A DNA stretch of 64,000 nucleotides from positions 738,640 through 802,639 of the forward strand of contig ML664152.1 of NCBI GenBank assembly GCA_007570785.1, written 5' to 3'. The notes under the pieces were generated by a model. The model ran no database searches. It had not been told where the DNA came from and saw only the letters and a list, made by a program, of their open reading frames with translations. The DNA comes from Antilocapra americana (Eukaryota > Chordata > Mammalia > Artiodactyla > Antilocapridae). Position numbers and translations under genes: made by a program. Below, in pieces: positions 25,301 through 37,300 of the stretch (positions are counted from its first letter, which is position 1; the number at the start of each line of letters is the position of its first letter).

Positions 25301-28300
25301 TACTGCCTGAGTAAACTCTGTTTCACAGATCGAACTCTGCTCAATCTGCCGTGTGCTAAATGGTAAAGTCAATATAAGAAGTTTTTAAGAAGTTAGTTTC
25401 AGGTTTTTCTAAAAATCCACAGAATTCTATGGGAAATGTGATATATATTTTAATCATCAAAAAAATGGATACACCTAAAGAAGAAAAAAAGGCAGTACTG
25501 CCCAAAGAGCACCAACGCAGTATTAAATTCAATTGATAACTGAAGACATTCAAACTATATTGAAAACAACTACAGGTCTCTATTTTAAGAAATCCTATGA
25601 ACATAGTATTTTCTTTGCCAGAAAAAGAGAGACTGCCTGAGCAACCAACAGTGATCATACGACAGCCGACTCCTGCTTTTCTTCCCCTGCTCAGTGTCAC
25701 CACAAGGGCGAGTTCTTCATGGGATACTTCTCTCTAAAATACGGAAATCAGGCTTACATGTTCAGAGAACTATTCTCACAACCAAACTCCAGAGGGAAGT
25801 AATCTGCAAAGTAATCCAATCTCACAGGCACTGGGTAAACAACTCTTCTGATGAGTGACACTGCTTCTCAAACAGGTGCGAGATATTTGTGGCCCAGATA
25901 AAACCTGTTCACAGAGGAAGGACAGCACGTCCCTGCTATTTTGGGAACAATGAATGACCGTAGCACCTAGGAGATGCCCAGCAAGGCTTTACGGAATATC
26001 TGTCTGTGAGGAAAGCCTGAGGGAAGAGGACAGGAGGCAGCAAATACTGCTTGCAAATATTCTCTGGGCCCAGTACAGACATGGACTATCCTCCCGGCCT
26101 GGGTATAGACATGGACTATTCTCCTGTCCCGGGTGCAGACAGGAACAGTTCAGGTTCACGGGAATCAGTTCATGGATGTGAACTATTCTCCCACTCGGGG
26201 TGTAGACATGGACATGAACCATTCTCCCGGCCCAGGTGTAGACGTGGGCATGAATTCTTCTCTTGTCCTGTGTGCAGACATAGACCTGAACTATTCTCCT
26301 GCCCTGGTGTAGGCATGGACATGAACTGCTCTCCTGGCCCGTGTGTAGACATGGACATGAACTACTCTCCGGTCCTGTGTGTAGATCCCAATTTGACCTA
26401 CCACAGAAAGAACCTGGACCTCAGGCTGGATCTGTGATGAAATTAAGAGATCACCATTAATTCTGCAGGTCAGCATGCAGCATGCATCTGGTTTATCTGG
26501 GCGGCTTGATGCACTGAGGCTGGCATGGCTCCCATGGGCAGCCCCATCCTGAACTATTCTCTGTTTCTGTTGAAATTTTCTCCAAAGCAAAGTTAAAATG
26601 GGAAGAAATGGCATATCTCACCTCCCCACAAACCCAGTTGTTTTCTCCCGTGAAATGAGTGAGACAAAAAGGTCACTTAGACAGTACCTAATGCTTACAT
26701 CCTTCATAGCAAAGGGATGATTTAGATGTACTTCAACACACAATTAGAGGAGTACTCCCCAAATGCTCTCAATGCTTCAACAAGAGTCAACATACAAGTA
26801 CAAAAGTGCTGAGCCATAGCACACACAACACGCATGTCACCAACAGGCGACAGAACAAGCAGCATGAATGAACAGGAGCCTACAAAGTCTCCTGGAGGGA
26901 AGGGTTGTCAGCCAGTAAATGCACCTCTCAGCAAGTGCAAGGCCCACCCAGCACCCGCTCCACACGGACTCCATGAGAGACCCTCGGCACTCTGATGGAG
27001 AGAAGCTTCCGGGGGCCCAGCAGCTCTTCTGATGCCACCAGCACCCTTGTGGGGGCCAGAGTTTGACCCCCAGGTCATTCCTGAAGCCACCACCGCCAGC
27101 AGGAGCCGCACTGCCCACCCACAGCCACCCCTCTGCAAGGGCCCCCCTGAGAGGGTCCTGTCTCTGCATCACAGTCACACGGCTGTCCCTGAGACCCTGC
27201 AAGGCTGCTTGGTGCTGCTGCCTAGGGGGCAGGACCCTGGCATGTGCCTTGCCCTCCTCCAGGGACCACATCCACAGGTCACTGCACCCCACACGCCTCT
27301 GTCCCGCCCACCCTCACCCCTCAGGCCACACACCTCCTGTGAGCACATTTTACACTAATAAAATGAAGGCACGGTTTAAACCACATGGTTCTTCCATGTA
27401 AGAGACACACGCTTCTCTCTTGATGTTCTTTCAAAACTTCATTTTCTTCAAACCCTATAAATCAAGGGAATCCAATTTAAATCCATGGGTTGGGAACAAA
27501 GTCCCTTCCCCAAGCATCCTTCTGCCTGGGAGGAACAGAAGCTGACAGCTGAAGGCTCAGAAGCCGATCAGCCTGGGGCACCTCAATCCAGGGACACCTG
27601 CCCTAGGCTGCACACAAGGACTGGCCGGAGGCTCATGATCCCAGGGGAACCTGCCCGGCCCTCCCGTAACTCACTCACAGTCTCGTCCACAGACCACACA
27701 GGACAGGCAGAGCCAACTTTACAGTGAAGCACCACCCCCTTCACAGGCTGGGTTGCCCTTTTCCTCTCTTCCTTAAATAAGGCGAACCAGAGCAGAGGAC
27801 AAAACCCTCCTGGGAACATCCCTTCGTATGTAAAGCATGTCTTAGTCAGAAGAAGGTTCTCCTGATAACTGTGTTTCCACAAGGCTAAGGTTTCCTGCTT
27901 TGTGACCTGGAATACTTACTTGTGACGTGACAAAGCATGAAGTCAGCAAAACAGGACTGCTTCTGAGAGCCAGGCAAGCGCATCTGCCACATCAGTGCAG
28001 AGCAATGTGTGCCCACACTGCCTTCAAGTTCTAACCAATTGGATACGTCCTGCTCACAGTGCATGGGGGCCAGGGGCCCGCAGACAAGGCAAGCCTGGTG
28101 TTGGCAGGGCCACGGGGCCAATTGGTGCCCGACACACAGCGCCCCAGACGCAGGACAAAGGGCTCTACCTCATAGAAACCAACACAGGCCCCAAGGAGCA
28201 TACTGAACCCTCTGCAGTCTCACAGGAAACGTCACGCGTGGGCACCAGCTGCCAAAAGCCTTCACCAAGGAGATGTGACCAAAAAATTCCGTAAAAGTCA

Positions 28301-31300
28301 CTGTTCTGTACCTGCCTCACCAGGAAACCCATGGCTGGTGAGGGGCAGCAGGCAGGGGCACCAGACAGAAAGGCGTGCAGCTGACACGAGGGGGTCCTAG
28401 GGAAAGGCAAAGTCCCTGTCCCCACCTACCCACACAGCTCACCTTGCGAGCCCCGTGCAGACAGAGGGCTCTCATGCCCTGCGGGGGCTCCATGCTCCCA
28501 TCCCCTCTCAGGCTTTCCTCTGCGGACTGAGGCTCTTCAGCACATCCCAGCTCCAGCATCTCCAGCACCTGGGTCAAGACCTGGTGCTGAGCCACGTCCT
28601 CCCATTGCAGCCGCTCCTCCAGGTCCAGGCGCAGCAGCTCCAGGGCCCGCTGGTGCCTGCTCTGCAAGGCCTGCAGGTTAGACAGGTACTGCAAGCGTAG
28701 AGCATCCAGCTGTGACGCATGTCTGGCCTCCAACACACTGATTTCAGCAGCGTGTTTCATCCGCGAGTCGGCCTCATGCGCCTCTGCCAGGGCCCACCGC
28801 TCATGCTCGAACGAGGCCCTCAGCGCCTCCACCTCGGCCTGGCGCCGGGTCTCCAGCTCCGCAGTCAGGGATAGGATATGCTGCTGGTGTCCCTCCCGGA
28901 GGAGCCGCAGCTCATGGGCATGCTGCTCCTGGGCCTCCCGCAGGCAGGCATCTTGCTCTGCAGCCAGTTTCTCTGTGATTGCTCTACGTTCTTCCAAAAA
29001 CCTAAGACAACAAGCCAAGTGAACACACAGCAGATGCACAGCGACATGAGCACCACAGCAGAGCCGGCTTCAGGGGAGAGCCCGCCCCGCCCGGGCCCAC
29101 CTGCTCTCCCTGCTCCTTGGGCCCCACCACCAGCCACGAGCCAATGGGGAAGGGCCAACGAAGCCAGAGGAGCTCAGGCTGGAGCCCAGCATTCCTGGTC
29201 ACAAACTAGAGTGCAGGGCACAGGACCTCTGGCCAAAACCACAGATACCGCAGGAAGCAGGTGTGACCGCCACTCGGCCAAGAGAAGACCTCAACAGGAA
29301 AGGGGTGGCATGCACTAGGGCTGCAAAGTGTTCAAAAGACTCAGAAACCAGCCTCCATGGGGTGACTCAGGGGCATGAACCAGTGGCACTGGCTGGGAGC
29401 AGTCAGGAGACACCCAGAGCCCCCGCAGGAACAGGGGAGAATCTGTATGGGTGCCGTGACACATCAGGCAAATGACAAGAGCTGGGACATGTCTCAGGAA
29501 CCAACTGCCCACCAGACACCATGGAAACCTCTCCATGAGTCAGCCCATGAGGAGGACACTAAGGTCTCGTGAGCCTGCACATCACACCTTTGTCCGTCCA
29601 GCTCACATGATGGGTCAGGATTTGAACTCAATCATCAGACCCCAGGCCAGGAGTCTGTGCACCTGCCTCGAGATGCTGGGGGGCAGCTGACACACAAGAA
29701 GCAGTTCCAATGATCCCAGTGCTCATCAACATCCCTGGGCACTATAGCCCAGGTCTGCAAAGAGGCAGCAAACCAACAACATCCTAAGCCTACTTAAAAG
29801 CTTAAGGGAAGTATGTACATAGTTGAGAAAAGCTGTTTGTTTTTTTTAATGAGTTTAAAAAACAAGAAAATTCATGAATGAGCCACACAATCTTAGGATA
29901 AAAAGGCTGAAGTTCTGCTACTAAAAAACTAAAATGTGCAAAAAACACACACACTTGTCAAAGATGCAAATGTGGCCTCGTGGCTCACAGGACACAGGCC
30001 CCACAGGAAGGACAAGGACGCCATTCCTGCCAGAGGCCTGCAGCCCTGAGAGCCACACACACCCTCCTGGAGGCCTGCTTCACCCTCCTGGAGCCCCGCC
30101 TCACCCTGGGGGGTGCGGGGAGGGGATCTGCCTTGCCTCACTGGCCGGGGAGTGGGGGCGGTCGGCTCCGAAGGTAACAGGCTGCTACAGGAGTGGGACC
30201 CACCTGCTCTGGGCCACCTTCAGCTGGAGGGCGCAATCCTCCTTCAGGTGGAGCATGGCGAGCTCCTGGTCTTGGGTCCCTGGGGCCAGGCCGCAGCCCA
30301 GCTCCCGGCCACACTGGCTGCACCGCAGAGACTCGACTCCGGTGAGTCCGAGCTCCAGCTGCCGCAGGCGACCCTGCTGCTCCTTCAGTGACCCTTCCAG
30401 GTCCAGGATCTGAGCTGCCTGCTGGTCCTGAAGTTGCCTCATTTCGGATTCTCGAAGCTCAAATCTGTTCATCATGGACCGCTTTTCGGACTCGGCCTGT
30501 TCTCGCAGGTCAAGGAGCGCCTCTGTCAGCCGCTCTTCGGCCCCTCTCTGCAGGTCCTCACTTGCCGCTCTCCACTTGGCCTCTTTCTCCCTGAGTCCCT
30601 GTCTCATTAGTACAATCTTCTCCTCAGCACTCTTCAGTTCTTCCTGGTGAGCGTCAATTAAACTACGTTTCACCTGCAACCACACAATTCTTTTTAAGAA
30701 GGAAGAAATTAAACAAAAAGATCACTGGCCACAATGACCCAAATCCATCTCTGAAGACAGAGAAGTTCCATCAAAACAAGCACTAGTCCCACAACACTGG
30801 GCTGGATGAAGCACAAGCTGGAATCAAGACTGCCGGGAGAAATATCACTAACCTCAGATATGCAGATGACACCACCCTTATGGCAGAACGCAAAGAGGAA
30901 TTAAAGAGCCTCTTGATGAAGGTGAAAAAGGAGAGTGAAAAAGTTGGGTTAAAACTCAACATTCAAAATTCGAACATCATGGCATCTGGTCCCATCACTT
31001 CATGGCAAATAGATGGGGAAACAGTGGAAACAGTGACAGACTTTCTTTTCCTGGGCTCCAAAAATCACTGCTGATGGTGACTGCAGCCATGAAATTAAAA
31101 GACACTTGCTCCTTGGAAGAAAAGCTATGACAAACCTAGACAGTATATTAAAAAGCAGAGACATTATTTTGCTGACAAAGGTCCATCTAGTCAAAGCTAT
31201 GGTTTTTCCAGTAGTCATGTATAGATATGAGAATTGGACCATAAAGAAAGCTGAGCACCGAAGAATTAATGCTTTTGAACTGTGGTGTTGGAGAAGACTC

Positions 31301-34300
31301 TTGAGAGTCCCTTGGACTGCAAAGAGATCCAACCAGTCAATCCTAGAGGAAATCAGTCCTGAATATTCACTGGAAGGACTAATGTTGAATCTGAAGTTCC
31401 AACACTTTGGCCACCTGATGCAAAGAGCTGACTCATTAGAAAAGACCCTGAGCATGAGGAGAAGGGGACAACAGAGGATTAGATGGTTGGATGGCATCAC
31501 TGACTCATGGGCATGAGTTTGAGCAAGCTCTGGGAGATGATGAAGGACAGAGAAGCCTGGCGTGCTGCAGTCCATGGGGTCACAAAGAGTTGGACATGAC
31601 TGAGTGACTAAACAACACAGTCCCACAACATACGTGAACAGAGCAGTGGGAGTGTTTCTCATGCTGATGGGAATGGTGGAGACTAAGATGCACAAATCTA
31701 AGACTATCTGCCTATGTTAACCATGTCCATTGCCTGGTCCCTGGCCCCAATTGTTACCTCTAGGCCTGGCAGGTCTGGACACAGTCAAAGGAGGGCCTGC
31801 TCTGCAGTGCCAAGACCAGCTCAGGGGCTCAGACATGAGAGGGACCTCCCATCAAGGGGGTTGATCCCCCAGCCCCAGCAGAACCACCAGCAGGCGGCAC
31901 AGCTCACAGGAGAGCAGCAGACAGTAAGGCCAAGCCTCTGGACTTGCACCACAAATGGTCCAGGTTCTACAAGGGACCTGAGAAGAGCTGGTGAGCTGAA
32001 ACCAACATTCTTAAAGGTGTTGTATGAAAAGGGAAAGGAACCAGAAAGCTGAACACACACAAATATCCTCATTTTCAAAACAGGAAAGAAAGTAGGTCAG
32101 CATACTGATCAATCATTGAGAAGAAACAAAACAAAACAAGACCAGAAAGGTCTGTGAAACTGACTTCAACTGGTTATTCAAGTCATTAAAGTTTAGGGCC
32201 TGCTCTTGGTGATGGCTGAGAATCAGCTCCAATCAGAGGAAACAACTGCAGGCTCTGGATAAGATCCAGGAGATCCAGGGCTGGGGCCCTGACACTCAGA
32301 GTAAAGAAACACCCTGGGTGACCCACCCACCTATGCCATGGACGTAGAAATGCTCCTCGTTTGAACCAGCAGAGCAGGAAGTGAGGGGGGAAGCCCACCA
32401 GGACCGGGCAGGAGGTGCCAGAATCTGGCCCAGTTCTCAGGCTGGTGCCCGGTCACGTACGGGCAGGTGGACAACAGACACGGACACAGACCAGCCCGGA
32501 GGCCTAAGCACACCGTGGCCAACACGCAGAAGGTGGGGAGGCCACTGGCCTCTCAAGGGGTCGGGGCAGGCTCCCGGGACTGAGCCCTTGACCCATGGGG
32601 TTGGCACTAACTCCAGGTGGATACAGTCAAAGGTGAAAAGTAAAATGGACGGAACAAAGAAAACAGACGGCACTGGGCGGAGAGCAGGTAGATTCCAACA
32701 CAAAGAAGCTGTACCAGAAAGGGGGCATTTCACTCATGGTAACAGTGTAATTTTCCAAGAAGACATAATGGTCGTAAACGTGCAGTTAACAGAACTACAA
32801 AACACAGTAAACACCGTGAGAGCTAAAGGGGGGAGAGCGCTGGCTCCACATGCCTCTCTCAACGGTTCCCAAGAGATCCATCAGTGGCCCAGGAAGCCAC
32901 AGACACTGGAGCATAAACATCCACCCAGCAGAGTCTGTCCTTCAGGGACCCCCTGTGAGGCTGCAGGTCTTCACGTGCCGTCCTCGCCCCGGCGCATCAG
33001 TAGAGGGATAACACGTGATCTGCCCATGCAGCTCGGCCTCGATGGAGGAGGACCTGGGAACGCTTCACAGGGAGGAGGAGCGGGACAGCCCAGATGGTCA
33101 CCCTGGGCCTTGCAGAAGAAACACTGAGACCGTCACCTCAACTCTGCATCTCCAGGCCTCAGTCAGGCCACTAGTAACATAGGGGAGGCGCCCACGCTGT
33201 GGGCCGGGGTCTCATCACTGCATGTCCACGGCTATAAGTCTCAGTCAATGGAGAGAGCCTGGCGGCGGGAACAACACAGAAGACAGAGTGGACAAGGCCT
33301 GAAGATGGCCTCGCCACCCACCTCGGCAGCCCTCTGAGGACCCGGTCAGTTCCCCTAAGCCCTGCAGTCTCTATAAGAGTTAGGATTACACACTTGGGTC
33401 CAAGCTTAGGTGGCATCCCATTCGCACCAAGGGGGGCACCCAGCAAATGCTGCTACAGGCAGAGGTTGGAGCTAACCTCGGGGCTTGCGCTGACCTAGCC
33501 GGTTCACGTGCGGCCCAGTGCACGCGGGCATCACTGCAAGGTAAGGCATTTCAACTTACTTTCTCCAACTCCTCTTTCAGGCAGATTTCATGCTGCAACT
33601 TCTCATGTAAATTTCTATTTTCTGCTTTTAAAAGATCGATTTCTTCCTTGAGCTCCAGTGGAAGCTGAGCCCTGTGTATGGTTTCCAGGCCCAAGTCTCC
33701 AGCCAGCACCTTTGTCTCCAACTCCAAGGCCGTGCTCTGCGCACACAGGAGTGGCTCCCGGGCAAGCTCTGTGGGGAGCAAGGGGTAGCATCATCAGGAT
33801 GACCCTCCATCAGACAGGACACTGAGCTTCAGAGGCCCCAGACAACTGCAGAGACCCTGAAGGCCTTGTGGGAGTACAGCACTGGAAAGGGGCACGACAC
33901 GCTGTCTGCAGCCCAGCGGGCACTGCGCACCACACCCACTGCTGCCCCTCTGCTCTGGGCACCAGCAAGGGGCACGACAAGCCATCTGCAGCCCAGCGGG
34001 CACTGTAGCAGGCACTGTGCACCACACCCACTGCTGCCCCTCTGCTCTGGCCACCAAGGAATTGGCCCCCAGAGCTGCTCTGGCCAGGGATCATTGTTGT
34101 CCCTGGCTGGAGGAAGAGGCATGGGGTGCAACCCAGGGGACTGGAGGATGCTGAGCAGCAGCCATGGAACATCACCCACGTAGGAAGGAGAGCAGGGAGG
34201 CCTGGGCCCCAGCAGGCGTGACCCTGCTCTCCCGGCCATGCGCTAGCCTTCCACAGGCCCACCCAGCTCCAAGGGGCCCTACCCTGGGCCCTGAGCTGCG

Positions 34301-37300
34301 ATCCCTCAAGGTGGGACATGTGGCCTGGCCTCCTCAGCTTGACACGGACCCACCCTTTCTCAGGCTCCATGTCAGGGCCAGCCATGCATCTGCTCTCCTG
34401 GGCCCCAGGCCATGCCCAGGCTGACCACATCTTCTCCATCCCCATGACCCCAGGGACCCCATGCTGCTGCCCAGACAGGCCCTCTCCTGACACAAGGGAC
34501 CTGCTCCTCGACCCCGAGGAAGGGCCTCCGGCGCCCCCACTACAGAGTCAACAGCTAGCTCGCATCATGCCAGTGGCTCTCGTGGGATGCAGTCATGGCC
34601 CAGAACACCCCTGCAGGCTGGCCGCACAGCAGCACTTAAGAATATACCTTGGCCGGGCTCCTCCCCTTCCAACGCTTCCTGCTGGGCATCCTGGGAGGAC
34701 GTCCCCACTGCTGGTTGGCACTGGTGATTTTCTTCCAACCGTGTGCGCAAACTCAGGCTCTCCTTTGGGGAAATCAGAGAGGAAACCTCGTAAAGAGCAT
34801 CTCAGCCTGGTTCCCTGACCCTGCCTCCCATAGAGTCCCCCACGGAAGCCCCCTTCCTGAACCTCACATGCCCACACCGCCTACCGACCCCACGTCTGAC
34901 TCCCAGAAGGGAGGCGGCATATCCACTGGAGTCAGCTATGGGCTCAGTGCCTCCCGGCACCCCACACCCACTGAAAGCTAGGGCCCACCCTCCATGTCTT
35001 GGGGTCAGACCTGCTGGGCCAGCCATAAGGCCAAGGCCCTCGGCTGAAGGGTCCCACTCTGCCCCAGTATCCCCTCACTCCCTGCTCCACACTCCCCAGC
35101 CAGAGCCCATACTGGGCCGCTCCTCTCAATGACGCTCCTGGGCAAAGAGTCCCGAGTGTCCTCATGGGAGGGCGGGAGGGAGGGCAGAGGGGCTCGAGGT
35201 TGCGTCAGCCCTTGCTGCTCCCTCCAAGAGGCAACCTGTCACCACCTCCCTCAGAATCGACAGAGGGTCCTGTCAGCCTAAACATCCGCTCTCAATAAGC
35301 TCAAATCGTCCTTTAATCAAGAGTGAAGTCCTCGTATGGTCACTGGAGAAAACAACTTGACTGACGGGTGGAATCAAGTGCCCCCCTCACTCAGCTCACA
35401 GTGGGTCAGGCCTCTGAGCGGAGGAGCAGACCCAGCAAGTCGGGAGAGAGCAACTCACCGTTCAGGGAAAGGGAAGGGGCCAGAGATCCCCCTGCCGAGC
35501 AACGGCCAGTTCCATACGACAAAACAAAAATAAAGCACAGGAGAGTGGGGTCAGCGAGCCAAGAGCAAGGGCTGGCAGCTTTGGAGAAACAGGCAGAACA
35601 CGGCGGTGACACCCAAACAGGTAAAAAGACACCCTGCCTCAGTGACAACCCGGGAGTCGCAGCCAGAGGTTTACTGGCCAGGGTCAGCATTGGCCAGAGG
35701 GGCGTGAGGGGTCCCACACTCTGCTAAGGGGAGTTCTACCAGGCACCCTCAGTCCACATGACACATCAGCTTGTCAAACACACACCAGGCACAGGCACCC
35801 ACCATGCACACAAGCCCACAAACAGGACTTCTGCTCAAACTCACATACACTCTAAGTTTTTACATTCCCTCAGATGACGAGACACAATTTATAAACCTGC
35901 GAGGAGAAGAAACAGGGACAGAGGTGATCAGTGAGACAGGGGTAAGCATCTGCTGGAGACGCAGGCACACAGGAGGCTCAGAGGAGCATGCATGAGCTGC
36001 CCACACACCGTGAAGCCAGGCAGGGGGCTCAGGGGGCGAGGTAACTGCATGACCCCCAGGGACTACAGATTACGGAGGCTGGCAAGGGGTGGGGATCTCA
36101 CTGTGTCCGTCACCTCACGGACCCCAGCAGGAGACTGGTAGAGACCAACGGCCCTCGGAGAGAAGGCTGCCCCCACCCCGAAGTGGAGCCCCCCCAGTCA
36201 GACAGCCCCCAAGACCCTAACAGTGCTTCACGCCTCCTGGGACAGCACAGCCTCTGGGCACCCACCAACACACAGACCACCATGGTCCCGCATAACACAA
36301 AGATCCAGGTGGGTGGGGACAGAGAGAAACCTCTCAACACCAACAGGCACCTTCAGAGAAGGAGCCAAAAGCACTCCATCCCTGACACTGAGCAGAGAAT
36401 GTAGAATGGAACAAAGGGCAGAAAAGCAAAGCCCTTACAAATTAAAAATGACTGGCACTTCCCTGGAGGTCCCGAAGTTAAGACTCCTTGTTTCAGATGC
36501 AGGGGGTGTGGGTTCAATCCCTGCTCAGGGAACTAAGATCCCATATGTCGTGTGGCATGGCCAAAAAACGCCAACATAAGAAAACTTTTAAATGATAACG
36601 AAAATAAGAAATTCAACTTCGGAATTAGAGGAGAGAAGATCCCCTAACCCCAAAGACGCCTGAACAAGTGTGAGAAGAAAAATGAGGACTGAGGAACACC
36701 TATGGTGTCACTCTGGAGGCCCAGTTTGACACTTGCTCACAGGAGTCTCAGAAGACTAAGTGCACTGAACAGTTGTCTAAACAGCTGAGCAGCAGCTCAG
36801 GACATCTACCCTGCTTCTCTCACTGTGCACTGAACCCTGCCGGGACAGGAAGGCGTGACCACAGGAGTTGGAAGAAAGCCTGAGGAGCTGTAGAATTGCA
36901 GACACATTTATTATCTCTTGACTGGCACTAGCCATAGCGGGAGATGTATTCTCTCGTGGCTGACACAGCAGACACAGCTGTAATGCAGCCTTAAGGGCTC
37001 TTCAGGCGGAGCTTAGTTATGCTTACAGAGCAAAAGAAGCCCACAGCCAAGCGGGTTCATCGTGATAAATGGTACTATAAGTGATCTCCGCTGTTGTATA
37101 ACCATGTATTTACAGAACGCAGGGTGAGAGCAAGAAGCCATGGGGTGAGAGGGCCTGACCACACCATCTTGGCTGATCTGCTCTTTCCCAACAGTGTCCC
37201 AGACTGAAGAGAGTCAAGGTTCTACCTTTTCCTAGTATGAAAGACGGGCCCAGACCCAGACCAAGCGCCGTCACAGGACTTGGAGGAGCGTGGGGGGCTG

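Noticed and set aside
32381..33127. 248-codon plus-strand open frame in intron 12
   Set aside because: Low-complexity Gly/Arg/Thr/Pro composition, no domain, no similarity recognised, antisense in an intron.
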